A stretch of 64,000 bases of DNA from NCBI GenBank assembly GCA_000827265.1, contig KN834767.1, forward strand, positions 124,001 to 188,000, read 5' to 3'. Made by a program: the position numbers and the translations under genes. The notes below the pieces were generated by a model that saw only the letters and a list, made by a program, of their open reading frames with translations, was not told the origin of the DNA and made no database searches. Below are positions 45,624 through 57,057 of the stretch, in pieces (position 1 is the stretch's first letter; every line of letters begins with the position of its first letter). This DNA comes from Collybiopsis luxurians FD-317 M1. Lineage: Eukaryota > Basidiomycota > Agaricomycetes > Agaricales > Omphalotaceae.

Positions 45624-46544
45624 GTTGGTAGGGGGCACTATTTCTGGACGATTTTATATCGAGTGCATGTTGCTTTATTCTAATTAGAGAACCGAAAACA
45701 ACCCAAGACGATCACTTTTCAGAGCCAGAGCCTCAACAAAGCAACAGCTTTGATTCCTTTAGTTAGTCTGGCTCTTAGGTCTCAACGCATCTCAACTCAT
45801 CAACGATGATGTCGATTCCGCTCGGGCGTTCAACGATGGACTAAGCCTTTCGTAGTTCTGGTTCTCCACTTTTTTTTACCTCTGTTTGATCACCTTGTCA
45901 AACGGATGGCGGGAGCAACAAATGTCGGATGAATTGTTGTCAAAAGGTGACGTTTTTAGTAAGATGAATAAGTGGCTTTCCCTCTTATTTTTTGAGGAGA
46001 GGGCTGTTTCGGACGACGTCGTGGTCTTGGCGGGCTAGACAGCCCGTACGGCGTACCTGCTGCGGCAAGTTGAGTGCGCGGTATTCTATGGAGTCACATA
46101 CAATTTGTGACATGATGATTGAGGGTGATTGCAAGTTGGATGTCGTCGCCCGAAATGCGAGTGCCTACGTGTAACTGGGATAAGTAGATGAAAAAAAAAA
46201 TGAGAAAAATCTAGAAAAATCAAGCAAAGTAAAAGCAGAGCCAAGCGACTTGCAATTGTACTTCTGAAGATGAAAAAAAAAAAAAAAAATTGCGCAGCGG
46301 TGAATATTTTGCCGGTAGCTAGACAAGCCAAAAATAGAAAACTTCTCGCGCTTAAATAATCTTAGCGAGGGGAAAGTATTTAAAGTCATTTGGTTGACAT
46401 TGACCCCTTGTTTTCCTCCTTCCCCCTACCAGTTGTCCCGGCCAGTCACTCGTTGACCTCTGTCAAAGTCCCAACTCATTCATTTTTTTTTGGACTTGAA
46501 ATTGCCTCGCCCCCTCACACTCTTTACCGGACAACTCTCAAAGC
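45624..46544. other. Spacer with promoter of the secreted DPBB gene
   Basis: About 920 bp between eIF2-alpha and the next plus-strand gene. It contains an A-run at 46273-46289, a TATA-like box TATTTAAA at 46377-46384 and a CT-rich stretch at about 46410-46430, the usual layout of a strongly expressed fungal promoter. Confidence 0.6.
46377..46384 (+). promoter_or_regulatory. TATA-like box of the DPBB gene
   Basis: TATTTAAA lies 160 bp before the ATG at 46545 and is followed by a pyrimidine-rich stretch, a typical fungal core promoter arrangement. Confidence 0.4.
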
Positions 46545-47601
46545 ATGTTCTCATTCTCCTTAGTAACTGCTACCCTCGCAATTTCCGCTCTTTCTGCTTC
46601 TGCTCGTGTCCTTCCAAGACACCGTGCGATTGCAGCTCGAGAGGTCACCGTTCCTTCGACCTATGACCAGAACTACCTCGAGGATTACTTCACTTACCAT
46701 GCTCGTTACCTTGCATTGGGCTGCCAGTACAACCATGGTAACGACTTTTTCGACGCTTGCTGCCATCCTCTGCTCGTGAGTTGATTTATTAAATAAATAA
46801 AAAAACCTAAACCTAAACGTCTAACGCAATGTCGTGAATCAGAAAAACGAAACTTTGAGTGACCGTGAGGCTCGTTGCACACCAGATCCCACCGTTCTCT
46901 CCTCGGTCAGCGCTAGCCTCGAAGGTGTCACCTCAACTGACTCCACACCATCATCAACTGCCGATGCCACTACCCCCACCGTGACTGCTGCCGCTACGAC
47001 CACACCTGTAATTGCCCAGAACGTTGCTGCTCCCTCATCTTCCTCTCAGGATGCCCCGAGCTCTTCTGCTGATACCGAGTCCTCATCCTCTGATGCTTCG
47101 ACCCCTACCTCATCTTCTGCGAGTGCTTCCAGCACTTCCAGTGTTCAAACTGGCGGATTGTACGTTTTCAGACTTTCTCATGGAATCCTGTTGATCTCAT
47201 CATTCTACTTAGTGGAACGTTCTTCTATCAGAATGGAGTCGCTGGAGCGTGTGGAACTGTTCACTCGGACAGTGACTACGTTTTTGCCATGGACTCTGCT
47301 ATCTACAGCCAATCCATCTGTGGCAAGTCGGTGACGATCACCAACACCGCCAACGGAAAGGTTCTTAATTTTAATCATTGACATACTTTTTTTTACTCAC
47401 GTTGTTTTTTTTAGTCCGTTACCGGGGTCGTTGCAGATGAGTGCCCTACCTGCAACAATGCCAACTCCATCGACATGTCACTCGCTGCCTTCCAAGCCAT
47501 CGGCGCTCTTTCTACCGGTCTGCTTGACAGTATGTTGCAACACTCCTATCGATACCCGCTGATGCTTATTTACTATCCTAGTTACATGGGTTTGGGCTTG
47601 A
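46545..47601 (+). CDS. Secreted double-psi beta-barrel (RlpA/expansin-like) protein
   Basis: Exons 46545-46775, 46843-47159, 47213-47360, 47415-47529, 47582-47601; 831 nt, 276 residues. A signal peptide of about 20 residues (MFSFSLVTATLAISALSASA) and a short basic pro-segment (RVLPRHRAIAAR) precede a Cys-containing region, then a Ser/Thr-rich linker of about 85 residues likely to be O-glycosylated. The C-terminal DPBB domain (about 182-276) reads GTFFYQNGVAGACGTVHSDS, then the strand with SVTITNTANGKSVTGVV and DECPTCNNANSIDMSLAAF. The family includes fungal proteins annotated as riboflavin-aldehyde-forming enzyme and expansin-like wall proteins. The Asp in NANSIDMS is the conserved barrel aspartate. 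Enzymatic activity is not certain. The last exon holds only 20 nt. Confidence 0.88.
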
Positions 47602-48425
47602 TTGATCCCAGATCGTCCACTCGTTGACGTATCGTTGTGTTGCTCCGTTTTCTTTGCTGTTTTTTTTTCTTCCCTTTATCAGTCTGATGTCGGACCGCGG
47701 TCATTATTGTTCCGCTTTTCCCAATCGGATTGCTCGATTCTTTGTAGGTGCTACTCGTCCGTCTTTGCCCTGGTCTGGCTATCTAGTTTTCTTTCCCATT
47801 GTGTTGCATATACATGGTTTCTCGCGTTAGTCTTTTCCTTTTTTACGACTTCCAAGTCACTTGCATTGTGTCGCTTGCCGATTAAAGGACATTTATACGT
47901 ACAAAAGTATTCATGTCTATAATCTTCTGTCTTGGACATTTTCATCCATGCTACAGCCGCGCGTAGCCTACGGTATCTTCTTTTTGTGTTACTCTGCGAC
48001 GCAGAGTGGTATTTTGCTCCTCTTAGACACACCTCATGGAATCGGCAATTCGATGATACCCTCTTTGACGAAGATCCAAATTTTGGGGGATTCGATGAAG
48101 TAAGGCACTGTAAGGGTCATCCCGCCACTGCGCCAGATGCATACCTATTAAGTTACAGATTGATAGACGTTCAGATCTCAGACCTGTGCATCTGAATCCC
48201 GCGCGGAGAGAGATTTACGATCTCAAAAGATGCGCTCTAAACTCTGAACTCTCCTTGTAGATAAATTGCACGCATATTACACATTTGCGTTGTAAGCTAT
48301 TTCTGAAATTGGCACCCGCTTATGAGCGCGCCCAAGGAGTGTAAACGCCTAGATGACTGTCAAGCTGCCGAAAAAAATGCATGAATTTCCGAGTAATGTT
48401 CAGGTCCCCGCATTCTACCAATGGT
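47602..48425. other. Convergent 3' intergenic region
   Basis: About 820 bp, T-rich at first, between the DPBB gene and the isochorismatase-family gene. Short ORFs only; nothing recognised. Confidence 0.6.
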
Positions 48426-49150
48426 TCAATTCCATCCCTTGCTTAACCTCTCCACTGCCTCTTCTTCCGTAACCGCATCTGCGTACTTGGCATTCAGGTC
48501 AAACATATTTGAATTATGAATCTCAGGACTGCGGTCTCCACAAGCTGAGCCGACGACCTGTAGGCAATGAACGATGAGAAATCCAAAAAAGAAACAAGCA
48601 CATATACAAATCCAAATCTCACCATTGGTCTGAATCCATGTTGCATAGCATCTAGTGCGGTAGCCCTCACGCAGCCGCTCGTACTCACCCCACATATGAC
48701 CAACGTGTCCACACCCAGCGCGTTTAAAGATGAAGCAAGCGATGTCCCAAAGAACGCACTCGCATACTGCTTCACAATCACAATATCGTTCGAGCCCGGT
48801 TTTAAGCCCTCCATAGGCTCATGCAGCCCTCGCGCATCCCCCTTTCGCCACACCGACAAGGCCTTTGCTTTCTTATAAAACAAACCCGCGTCCAGCATCT
48901 CTGGGTGGGTGTATTGAACCTCTGACCATAGCACGGGAACCTTCCCTTCCCTTGCCGCCTTTAATAATTTCCTCATTGAGTCCGGAGCGGCGAGGCCGGC
49001 GGGATTATGACTGATATCAAGCGGGGATCCCTCCGTCCAGTAAGCTTTGCATACGTCGATGAGAATGAGAGCCGGTTTGGTACCCCATCCCATTCGGTTG
49101 GAGAAGCCGGCGAGATGGTAGTCTTCTGTGGACGAATGAGGCACGGACAT
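48426..49150 (-). CDS. Isochorismatase-family cysteine hydrolase
   Basis: Exons 48623-49150 and 48426-48557; 660 nt, 219 residues. The catalytic triad of the family is present: D32 in LILIDVCKAYW, K127 in IVIVKQYASAFFGT and the nucleophile C160 in CGVSTSGCVRATALDA. The nearby cis-peptide region VICGVS is also typical. Members hydrolyse isochorismate, nicotinamide, N-carbamoylsarcosine or other amides; the GWGTKPALILIDV start and the TEGSPL stretch resemble N-carbamoylsarcosine amidase-like enzymes, so an amide substrate is the best guess. No signal peptide. The intron is 65 nt. It sits 80 bp upstream-to-downstream of the AN1 gene in tandem. Confidence 0.9.
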
Positions 49151-49230
49151 TGGAGAGGGAGACGATGATGAGAGATTGAGAGCCCTTTATAGCTGTGGAT
49201 AAGTAATACAAATACGAAGATCGGAATAGG

Positions 49231-50191
49231 CTAGATAGCGGCAGGCAGGTTGGAAGAAGTATCTGGCGATATCAACAATACCTCGCCGTCTTCCATCTGG
49301 TCTGCGAGTGGCTTATCGTATTCTAATGATCGTTTCTCCTCTTCTTGTTCATCGGCCGATATGTGTAGTTGATACTTCTGTTAGCGAACGGCTTAATGTT
49401 TGAAGAAGTAAGTAGATTATGAAGGTACGGACATTCGTCTCAACAGTAGGAATACCAAAGTGCGTAACCAGTAGATCGAAGGCCTTTCCAGTGAGGAGAT
49501 TCTATGGTTGAAGAGTAATATTCAAATCCACGCAAATAATGGGACGGCGGACGAACCTTCTCCACCCAAAAGTCCTTTATCGGTCTACCATCCATCTTTG
49601 CTTTGAAGAATCTCCGTTTATCTGGAGGTAATGTCGACTTTAGGTTCCTGGGATCCAGAGGTTCAGCTTGCTGTCTCAATTTCATCAATTCCAGTTTCCG
49701 CAATGCTGCTGTCTTCTTAGGGTCTGCAGATTTCCCCGGCTGACGTTTTACGGATGTTTTTGAAGTGGCGTTGGAAGTGGAAGGGAAATTCTTCGCCAAA
49801 AGAGCGCGTGCAGCCTCGTTCTTTGTAGGTTGCGACGGAGGTTCGATGGGAGAGCAATTATGTGAAGCTGATTCGCGATGTCTGACTTGTACATCAGTGA
49901 GTAAATAATCATTCCGAAAGATATATAGATGTACTCTGCGCAGAAGGATTTTTGACATTTGGTACAGGCAGCATTCAAGCTAATCTTGCTGCATTTGTCC
50001 AAAGTGCATTTCGGAAGCTTTGTAGCAAAGACCGACAAGGTGCTGGGAGCGCCGGAAGCAGAGCATGAATGAGCCTCAGGTTTGATATGGTCTTTACAGA
50101 GAGTTTGTTGACAGTGAGGACATGGAATAGGCAGAAAATCGACCTGAGAGCAGACGGAACATTGATTGCCTACGTTGAGCAATTGAGACAT
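49231..50191 (-). CDS. cuz1: AN1-type zinc-finger protein (CUZ1/ZFAND1-like)
   Basis: CUZ1/ZFAND1 proteins link Cdc48/p97 and the proteasome, notably in arsenite stress and stress-granule clearance. Exons 5' to 3': 49935-50191, 49557-49881, 49433-49501, 49231-49377; 798 nt, 265 residues, close to human ZFAND1 (268). Two AN1 fingers occupy the N-terminus: CSVCSQVDFLPIPCPHC then CKDHIKPEAHSC, and CTLDKCSKISLNAACTKC then CAEHRESASHNC. A low-complexity linker follows, then a ubiquitin-like C-terminal part (DKRRFFKAKMDGRPIKDFWV, LLTGKAFDLLVTHFGI) and an acidic tail. The first intron interrupts the second finger. It is divergent from the GPI-type gene with 135 bp between ATGs. The CUZ1 name is inferred from architecture. 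Confidence 0.82.
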
Positions 50192-50326
50192 GATAAAGCC
50201 TTGGCGCTTGTTTAGACGCCCAGGACAGCGCGCAAATCATTTCCCACGAAAAACTACTTGGCTCCACGCCCTCAAGATCATCATCTCCACCAGCGACGGC
50301 CACAAGGGCCTTTCCGACCAGCTCCA

Positions 50327-51045
50327 ATGAGGGTCTTCATATTTTCCTTCCTTTCATTCCTTTTCGCCCTTGTTTATGCTCAAACCGAAACTCAGACTGT
50401 CGAGGATGCGTAAGTGCCACAGCTATTCTTATATTGAAGGTCTTCTCACATTCAAATTTTCTTATAGCAATGGTAACACTGTAGTCGAGGTCATTTCTGA
50501 GAATCGACAGGGCCTTTTCACAACTGCAACAATGTGAATACTTTCGAAAATTCTTCTTCATACTACACTGACTTATCTCTTTTACAGAACAACCATTTTA
50601 GCTGGCGCCGCAACTACCCTGACTTCCACCTCTACCACCTCCACTACATCTACGACGGCGACGACTTTGCAGCAAGGCGGAGGCGTTGTTGGCCAACCTG
50701 CACCTACGCCTAATGGCGATCCCCATGGTCCCACTCCATATACATATACCACCGTAATAGGCGGGGTCACAACTGCTGTCGAAGCAATCTTCACCCCCTC
50801 CTTCACTACTCCGGTCGCGACCCCAGCTCCTGCAACGGTAACTAACTCATCTATATAATCAACTCCGTTTACTCATCTTTTACTAGGGTACAATTCTTGA
50901 TTACAGCTCTTGGCTCGCTCAATTCGGCGCAACCTCATCAGCGAGCAGCGCTTCTCGTGTATCGCTAAATTTGTCTGGGTTGGGGCAGGTAATGGTGACG
51001 ATGGCAGCGGGAATAGTAATGGGAGGATTAGCTATCCTGTCATGA
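50327..51045 (+). CDS. Small secreted protein, probably GPI-anchored
   Basis: Exons 50327-50409, 50468-50533, 50588-50837, 50887-51045; 558 nt, 185 residues. A signal peptide is clear (MRVFIFSFLSFLFALVYAQ, cut at about 18-19). The middle is Thr/Ser/Pro-rich (a run of 17 residues almost all Thr or Ser at about 65-80), expected to be heavily O-mannosylated. The C-terminus ends in a hydrophobic segment VMVTMAAGIVMGGLAILS preceded by small residues (SSASSAS), the pattern of a GPI-attachment signal. No enzymatic domain is seen. Such proteins are common at the cell surface of basidiomycetes; function unknown. Exon phases all agree, which supports the model. Confidence 0.8.
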
Positions 51046-51317
51046 TAGATGTATGGACTGAGGTTTTTGGAGTTCTTTTTTTTATATGTTATCGATACAC
51101 TGGATACTGTTTCTAATTGTTCTCTCGTGCATACGGACATTATATTTATAATGAAACCTGTACCACTGCAATACCTCAATTGTAGGACTGAGCGAGTACT
51201 AGCTACAGCAACACATTGCAGCCCGCGTGATATGACATATATTCGCTCCATGACGTCGGCGCAGTCAATCTATCCTCTCGAGCTTGGGAAGCTGTTTGCT
51301 CGTAGTAACTGCCCACG

Positions 51318-54300
51318 ATGAGCGATCCAGCGAAACCTTTCCATATGCAAGAATCAGAGATGCCACCGCACGACAGTGGCAGCAAACCTGATGCAGATGG
51401 GCAGTACATGGACCTCGGAAGCATTCAGACGGATCCAAAAATAAGTGAGGGTCCAACGATATCCTGCCATGAATTATACTAAAGTCACCTTGCAGATTAT
51501 GCAGAATACATCGCTATAGGCAGCGGACTACATTCCAAAGTCCGAGTCGAACCCGATGGACGAATAGTCGTATCTCTCGACTTGCAACGGCAGCTACCAG
51601 ATTTATCTCCAGACCGTGTCCCAGAAGTCCAAGAATTCGGTGTAGACAAGGTAAAATGGAGGGAGTATCCCTCAATAAACATTGTCATTATGATTGTCGG
51701 AAGTCGAGGTTGGTATCTCGACCCGTCGAGTTGAGCTTTTGACTGAAGATGGCATTAACAAGGCGATGTGCAACCATATATGGCTCTCGGTAAACGGCTC
51801 CTTCAAGATGGCCATCGAATACGAATCGCCTCTCATGAAACATTCCGTTCCTTTGTCACTGACGCTGGCCTCGAATTCTTCGATATCGGTGGTAATCCTC
51901 AAGAACTCATGAGCTATATGGTCAAGAGTTTGTTCTACCTTTGAATTCACTGGTAACCTTTTCTCAATGCGAAAATGCTTTACAGACCCTGGATTAGTAC
52001 CCGGTATCGAATCGTTAACAAATGGCGATATTCAGAGAAAACGCAAGATGCTTTCGACCGTACGTGTAACAATATAGGACACGGGTTGACGTATTCCTCA
52101 TTGAGACTATAGATGATGGAGGGATGCTGGAAATCTTGTCATTCTCCAGACCCTCACTCTGGGCGTCCCTTTGTAGCCGACGCGATTATATCCAATCCTC
52201 CTGCATTTGCACACATTCACTGCGCCGAGGCAATGGGCATCCCGTTGCTTCTCAGCTTTAGTGAGTGCCATCGAAAAGTTTCTTCTAAAGCCGATATCTG
52301 ATGGGACTTATAGCCATGCCTTGGTATGTACGCAACGCATTCCTAAATCCAGAATTGCTCATTCCTATTCCAGGAGTCCAACCACACAGTTTCCCCATCC
52401 TCTCGTGAACATTCAACAATCAAACGCGCAAGGCGGACTTACCAACTACCTCAGCTACGCCCTGGCAGATATACTGACCTGGCAAGGGTATGTTGCACGC
52501 AAAAGGGCTCTTGCCCTCCTAACTAATGGTAAACTCGATGTTTAGAATAGGCGATATAGTGAACAAATTCCGCCGCCGTACACTTGGCCTCGAAGCGCTA
52601 TCCCTCTCATCAGGCGCGAGTGTCCTAGACCATGTCAAAGTCCCTTGGACGTACTGCATGAGTTCTGGTCTGGTGCCCAAGCCAAAGGATTGGAAAAGTC
52701 ATATCGGTATGGCTGTTTGTCGTCGAACAGATGAATTTGATCGTGACTGGCGTACTTGCCTTGGTTAGACATTGTGGGTTTTTATTTCCTTGACCTTGCA
52801 ATAGATTATACCCCTCCGGACGACCTGGCAACGTTCTTGGCTGCTGGAGAACCGCCGGTGTACATCGGGTACATCCTTGGATGTTTTGTAGATGCCGCGA
52901 TACCTCTGATTCTAATTATGTAGTTTTGGTTCGGTCGTGGTCGACGATCCGACTGCTATGACTAGTTGGGTTTGCTTTCGAGTATGACTGCCACCTGTGT
53001 ACCATTGATTATTTTGTTGCAGCCACAATAATCGAAGCCACTCGACAAGCTGGAGTACGCGCACTAGTTTCCGCCGGATGGGCAAGTTCATCTACTTTCT
53101 TTCTCGCCCGAGATACTCACATTACATCCTCTATCACAAAAAGGGCGGTCTAGGGGGTCTGACTATCCCTCCGCACATCTTTATCCTCGGAAACATCCCT
53201 CACGACTGGCTCTTCTCCGATGGGCGAGTATCTGCAGTCATCCATCACGGCGGAGCAGGTACCACCGCCATCGGGCTAGCCAAGGGCTTGCCGACAGTCG
53301 TCGTACCGTTCTTTGGCGATCAAGCATTTTGGGGAGAAATGATACACAAAGCGGGGGCGGGACCGAAGCCGATTCCACACAAAAAGCTGGAAATTGATAA
53401 TCTGAGAGATGCGATCAGAGTTGCGGTCGGTCCTGAGGCGAAAGAGGCGGCGAAAGAGTTGGCGAGGGTCATCCAGAAAGAGGTATGAGCCGGTTCGTTA
53501 GACTTTTTCACTTACATGTACTGATCCTCTTCCGAAAAGGACGGCGTGAACAGAGGCGCGGAAAGCTTCTACCGACACTTGCCTTTGAAGAACATGAGAT
53601 GTGATCTTGATCCGTCAAGGGTAGCAATCTGGTGGTCTACAGAGCACGTCTGTCTGTTTTCTCTCCTGAACCGGGTTACGATACTCATCGTTCTACGCAG
53701 TGTTTGAAATTGAGCGCCTTTGCAGCCCAAACTTTGATCAACGCGAGATTACTCGAGCTCAATAGTCTCGATCTCCATCGTATGTTTTCGAATGCTTCGC
53801 TCCTTCAACATGCTAAGTGTTTTTGAACAGGTGCCAAAGAATACGAAACGTACAAGCCGCCGTCAGATCCAGTCACCGGAGGAGTCAGCGCGATATTCTG
53901 GACGGTGACGCATTATTACCAAGGAATAGCCGAACTATTCTAGTGAGTGGACCTTTGAGTTCGCGCTCTATCACCCGATCTGAGCGAATCCGGATTGGAT
54001 AGTTCGCCAGTTAAGGGTATTATCCACACGACGACTGCTATACCCGAAGGCGTCATGAAAATTGTATCTTCTGTGCACGAAGGGTTTTACAACGTGCCTA
54101 AACTGTACGGGTCGGAGGTTCGTCAACCGGGGAAGGTAACAGGGTTTTCGAGTGGGCTTAAAGAAGCAGGGAAGGTACAGTGGCTTCCCGAGCATGTGCC
54201 ATGCTAGACACTACTGAACTGTTGAGGTTCTTAGGGTCTGGTATATGGGTACTACGATGGGATTACCGGTCTCGTGCGCGAGCCATGGCAAGGTGCACAG

Positions 54301-54856
54301 AAGGAAGGGTTTACGGGTGCGGTGAAGGGAGCAGGAAGAAGCTGTAAGGCATCTTTTTTATCCGTGTATCTCGATACTTCATCTTGTGTACTGGACAGTC
54401 ATAAACGCTACCATGCGTCCCGCGGCCGGAATTGTAGGTGCTATTGCTCATCCCATCCAAGGTGTATACAAGAGTGTGCAAGGAACTCTAGTAAAGGAAC
54501 AAGATCAGCCGCATTATCGGACCAGGGTCAAAGAAGGGGAGCAGGCGGTGGAATTTAGTACGGATGGTGAGAGGGCGGAGATTCTTAAAAAGTTCAAAGA
54601 GGCGATGAGGGGCGAGAGTGTCAAAGAAAGAAAGAAGAAACTTACGGAAACGGCAGAGTTGGTCACGTACGGAACTGAAGTATTGGATGGTGAAGAAGGA
54701 TCGCAGAGGGAAGGGAGCGGGCCATCAAATGTATCGCCTCCAGCACTTGATCAAGCAGGTCAAGATACAAAGGAAACGTCGGATCCGGAGGCCAGTGAAA
54801 GGTTATTCGAGCGGGACCTCGAACTAGCGAAACGATTATCATTGTATGAACAGTGA
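51318..54856 (+). CDS. UDP-glycosyltransferase, sterol 3-beta-glucosyltransferase-like
   Basis: GT1-family enzyme that transfers sugar from UDP-sugar to a lipid, probably a sterol. Exons: 51318-51444, 51496-51708, 51763-51927, 51986-52059, 52113-52260, 52314-52323, 52374-52487, 52546-52706, 52769-52868, 52924-52964, 53023-53081, 53144-53482, 53540-53647, 53701-53779, 53831-53942, 54003-54174, 54235-54343, 54399-54856; 2589 nt, 862 residues. The N-domain start [20 protein letters not shown], the acceptor-side [14 protein letters not shown] and the donor signature [18 protein letters not shown] (438-455) with [10 protein letters not shown] are intact. It lacks the PH/GRAM region of Atg26. A C-terminal extension of about 300 residues follows, with a Gly-rich membrane-active-looking part ([31 protein letters not shown]). 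Exon 6 is 10 nt, and intron 53082-53143 is GC-AG (GCAAGT). Confidence 0.9.
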
Positions 54857-54966
54857 ACAGTTTGTAAACACGAATAGATACAATGTATTTTACAACTATA
54901 TACATTACAAACGATTATCATAGCATAGAAGTTGTACATAAACGATGAATCTGAACCTGTCCGCAT

Positions 54967-56523
54967 TTAAACCTCACCACCTCTCGTACCTCTGTCTCTT
55001 TCCCTACGCTTACCCTTAGTGCCCCGGCGGGTGATCCCTTCGGGCCTCAGGGTACAAAAGAGAAAATGTCTTCTTGGAGCCGTGCTTCCACCTGCAGCGA
55101 TCGCAGCAGCAGCAACACGAGTGCCGAGGCTCAGCGGCCCAGTATGTGGTGCAGCTGTATCACCAGGGTTCAGGGAAGAAGAGGTGCGAGGAACACCCAA
55201 GGAGAACATCCGGTCAAATACTAAAACGAAACCAAATGAAGATCAGAAAAGCTACTGCGCACGAATCAGATACACACGAGTAGCAATGAAGGCCTTAGCG
55301 GTGGTCTGACACGCCAGATGTGTCAACGAAAGTGGTGGACTGACACCTTCAAGCTGGCGTAGATAGCGATACACCATCGACGGCTGCGGCGGTCCGAATC
55401 GAAATACAGCATGATAAGCCTGACGCCACTTTTCTTCAAGCAGGCGCGCGCACTGTGGCGGATCGGGGCAGGAGGAGCAGCATTGATATTCTTTGGCTAC
55501 GGAGGTGAGACCAATTTTTAGCACCCGCTCGAGGAACCAGTTGCGTCGCTTCTCGAGTTTGAGAAGTGTTTCTTGGGTGAGAGTACTCAGCTCATGTTCA
55601 GACCAGCCACCGGGATTGTCGAGTACAAATCTATAACCAGTTAACATGAGACTAGAAATTCGTTCGATTACCACTTACCTCGAACTCTCCTTGTATAGCT
55701 CTTCCTCTTCAAACAGCTCCGCGATTCGCATAGCCTTGATAGGCTTCCCAGCAGCATGGGTGAGCAGGAATGTAAGGCAATCCCGCTGCAAACTGGGCTG
55801 AAGAAGTTTGTGAGAGATATGGATCAGAGGCTCGACATTGTTCCAAGTGATTATACAGGAAAGATGGGGATATATGTACTTGAGAAAGTCGTGGAAGGTA
55901 CTCGCTCTTTCCTCCTTAAGGACGATTACAGCAGAGGGCGGAGGCGTATTATCATTCAATTTTGCAAGAGCATCACTTCTAGACTGATCTATTTCATTGT
56001 CGATATCCTCAATCGGGTCAAACGTTAATCGCATTTCTGTCTCAGAGTCAGGACCTGTGGGCTGTGAAATTGTGATGATAGACGGAGGACGTCTACTAGA
56101 ACGCTCGAGACTGGTCTCTGAATTTGTTACTGGCCTTTCTTCTCCGTCTCCCCCAGTTTCGGCCCAGTTTCCACTCAAAGCCGCTTCGAAAAATGGGCTG
56201 GCGAAGACGAGAACTTCCTTGTGGGCCCAGAACGTCGTATTTTCCACTACGATCTTTACTGTCCCCGGGAACTTTGCCTGTTTGGTGAAAGTCTCATCGA
56301 TTTCGATATCCTCTTCTCCGCCATCGGTCTCCTCTGCCCCTTCTTCCGGCTCGCTTTCTGATAACAGGTAGGGAGAGATACCAGACGCTGAAGCAGCAGC
56401 AGCGTGGACATGGGTTTCTGTTGGCGAGCTGAGAGACGCTGAGGGGTTATTTGGCCCACGGGAGACAGAGTAGTAATTGTTAGAGTTGCGGGCAATAAGG
56501 ATATGGGAAGGATTCGTGCTCAT
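54967..56523 (-). CDS. BTB/POZ-domain protein
   Basis: Exons 5' to 3': 55679-56523, 55263-55630, 54967-55220; 488 residues. If the last, short (42-nt) intron is not used, translation stops at 55252, giving 407 residues. After an acidic N-terminus the BTB fold starts at KIVVENTTFWAHKEVLVFAS (about residue 92) and continues FFEAALSGNWAE. It is broken by a Ser/acidic insert of roughly 75 residues and resumes at VIVLKEERASTFHDFLKYIY. A second half is Cys-rich (EYQCCSSCPDPPQCARLLEE) and resembles fungal BTB proteins of unknown role. The optional third exon would add a Gly/Ala/Arg-rich tail with KRRERDRGTRGG. BTB proteins often act as adaptors for Cullin-3 or as scaffolds; no partner domain is visible. 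The start is the first ATG (MSTNPSHILIARN). Confidence 0.78.
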
Positions 56524-57057
56524 GATGGACAGGTTCAAACGCTCTAAGCGCGCAGTCGCCCAAGTTTAGCGCCCTCATAGTAAGTATCTACAGCTTATTG
56601 AAGTTGATTCGGAACCGAGCTCGAGTCCACTAACAATGGGGTATCCAGTACCAGGAGAAGAAGCTACAAAGACCCTTTCACTCTGACGTTGGACCGAGAC
56701 GAGAAGCTGGAATGATCAAATGAGCAAGAACATCACGACATAGCTGCCCGTTTGTCTGCGCAGTTCACATCGGGAGAGCGTAGAAATCAAGTTTAAAATT
56801 TTTATACGTCAGAGTGGGGTGTGTTCATTACCAAAATAATACATGTAGGTGCGTAGTAGGGGGGTGTAAATCGTAATACATTGAGGCAATAGCATAGCAT
56901 ATGAAGAAGGCGCGAAGATCCCAAAAGTTTGAACCACGTATATCTACACCCCCTTTCTACTTGGAAGCGATGGCAACAGATACCAGCCTGAGCCTGACGG
57001 CTCCGGGAAGCGGGTTCCATACGAGTGACACTAACAGCTCGCATCACGACGAACTGC
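56524..57057. other. Spacer between BTB and HSP60 genes
   Basis: About 530 bp between the BTB gene start and the HSP60 stop, both minus. It contains the BTB promoter and the HSP60 3' UTR; no additional coding sequence recognised. Confidence 0.6.

Noticed and set aside
46800..46826. CCTAAA-like repeats in an intron of the DPBB gene
   Set aside because: Only two imperfect units, within an AT-rich intron near its branch site; no evidence of telomeric origin.
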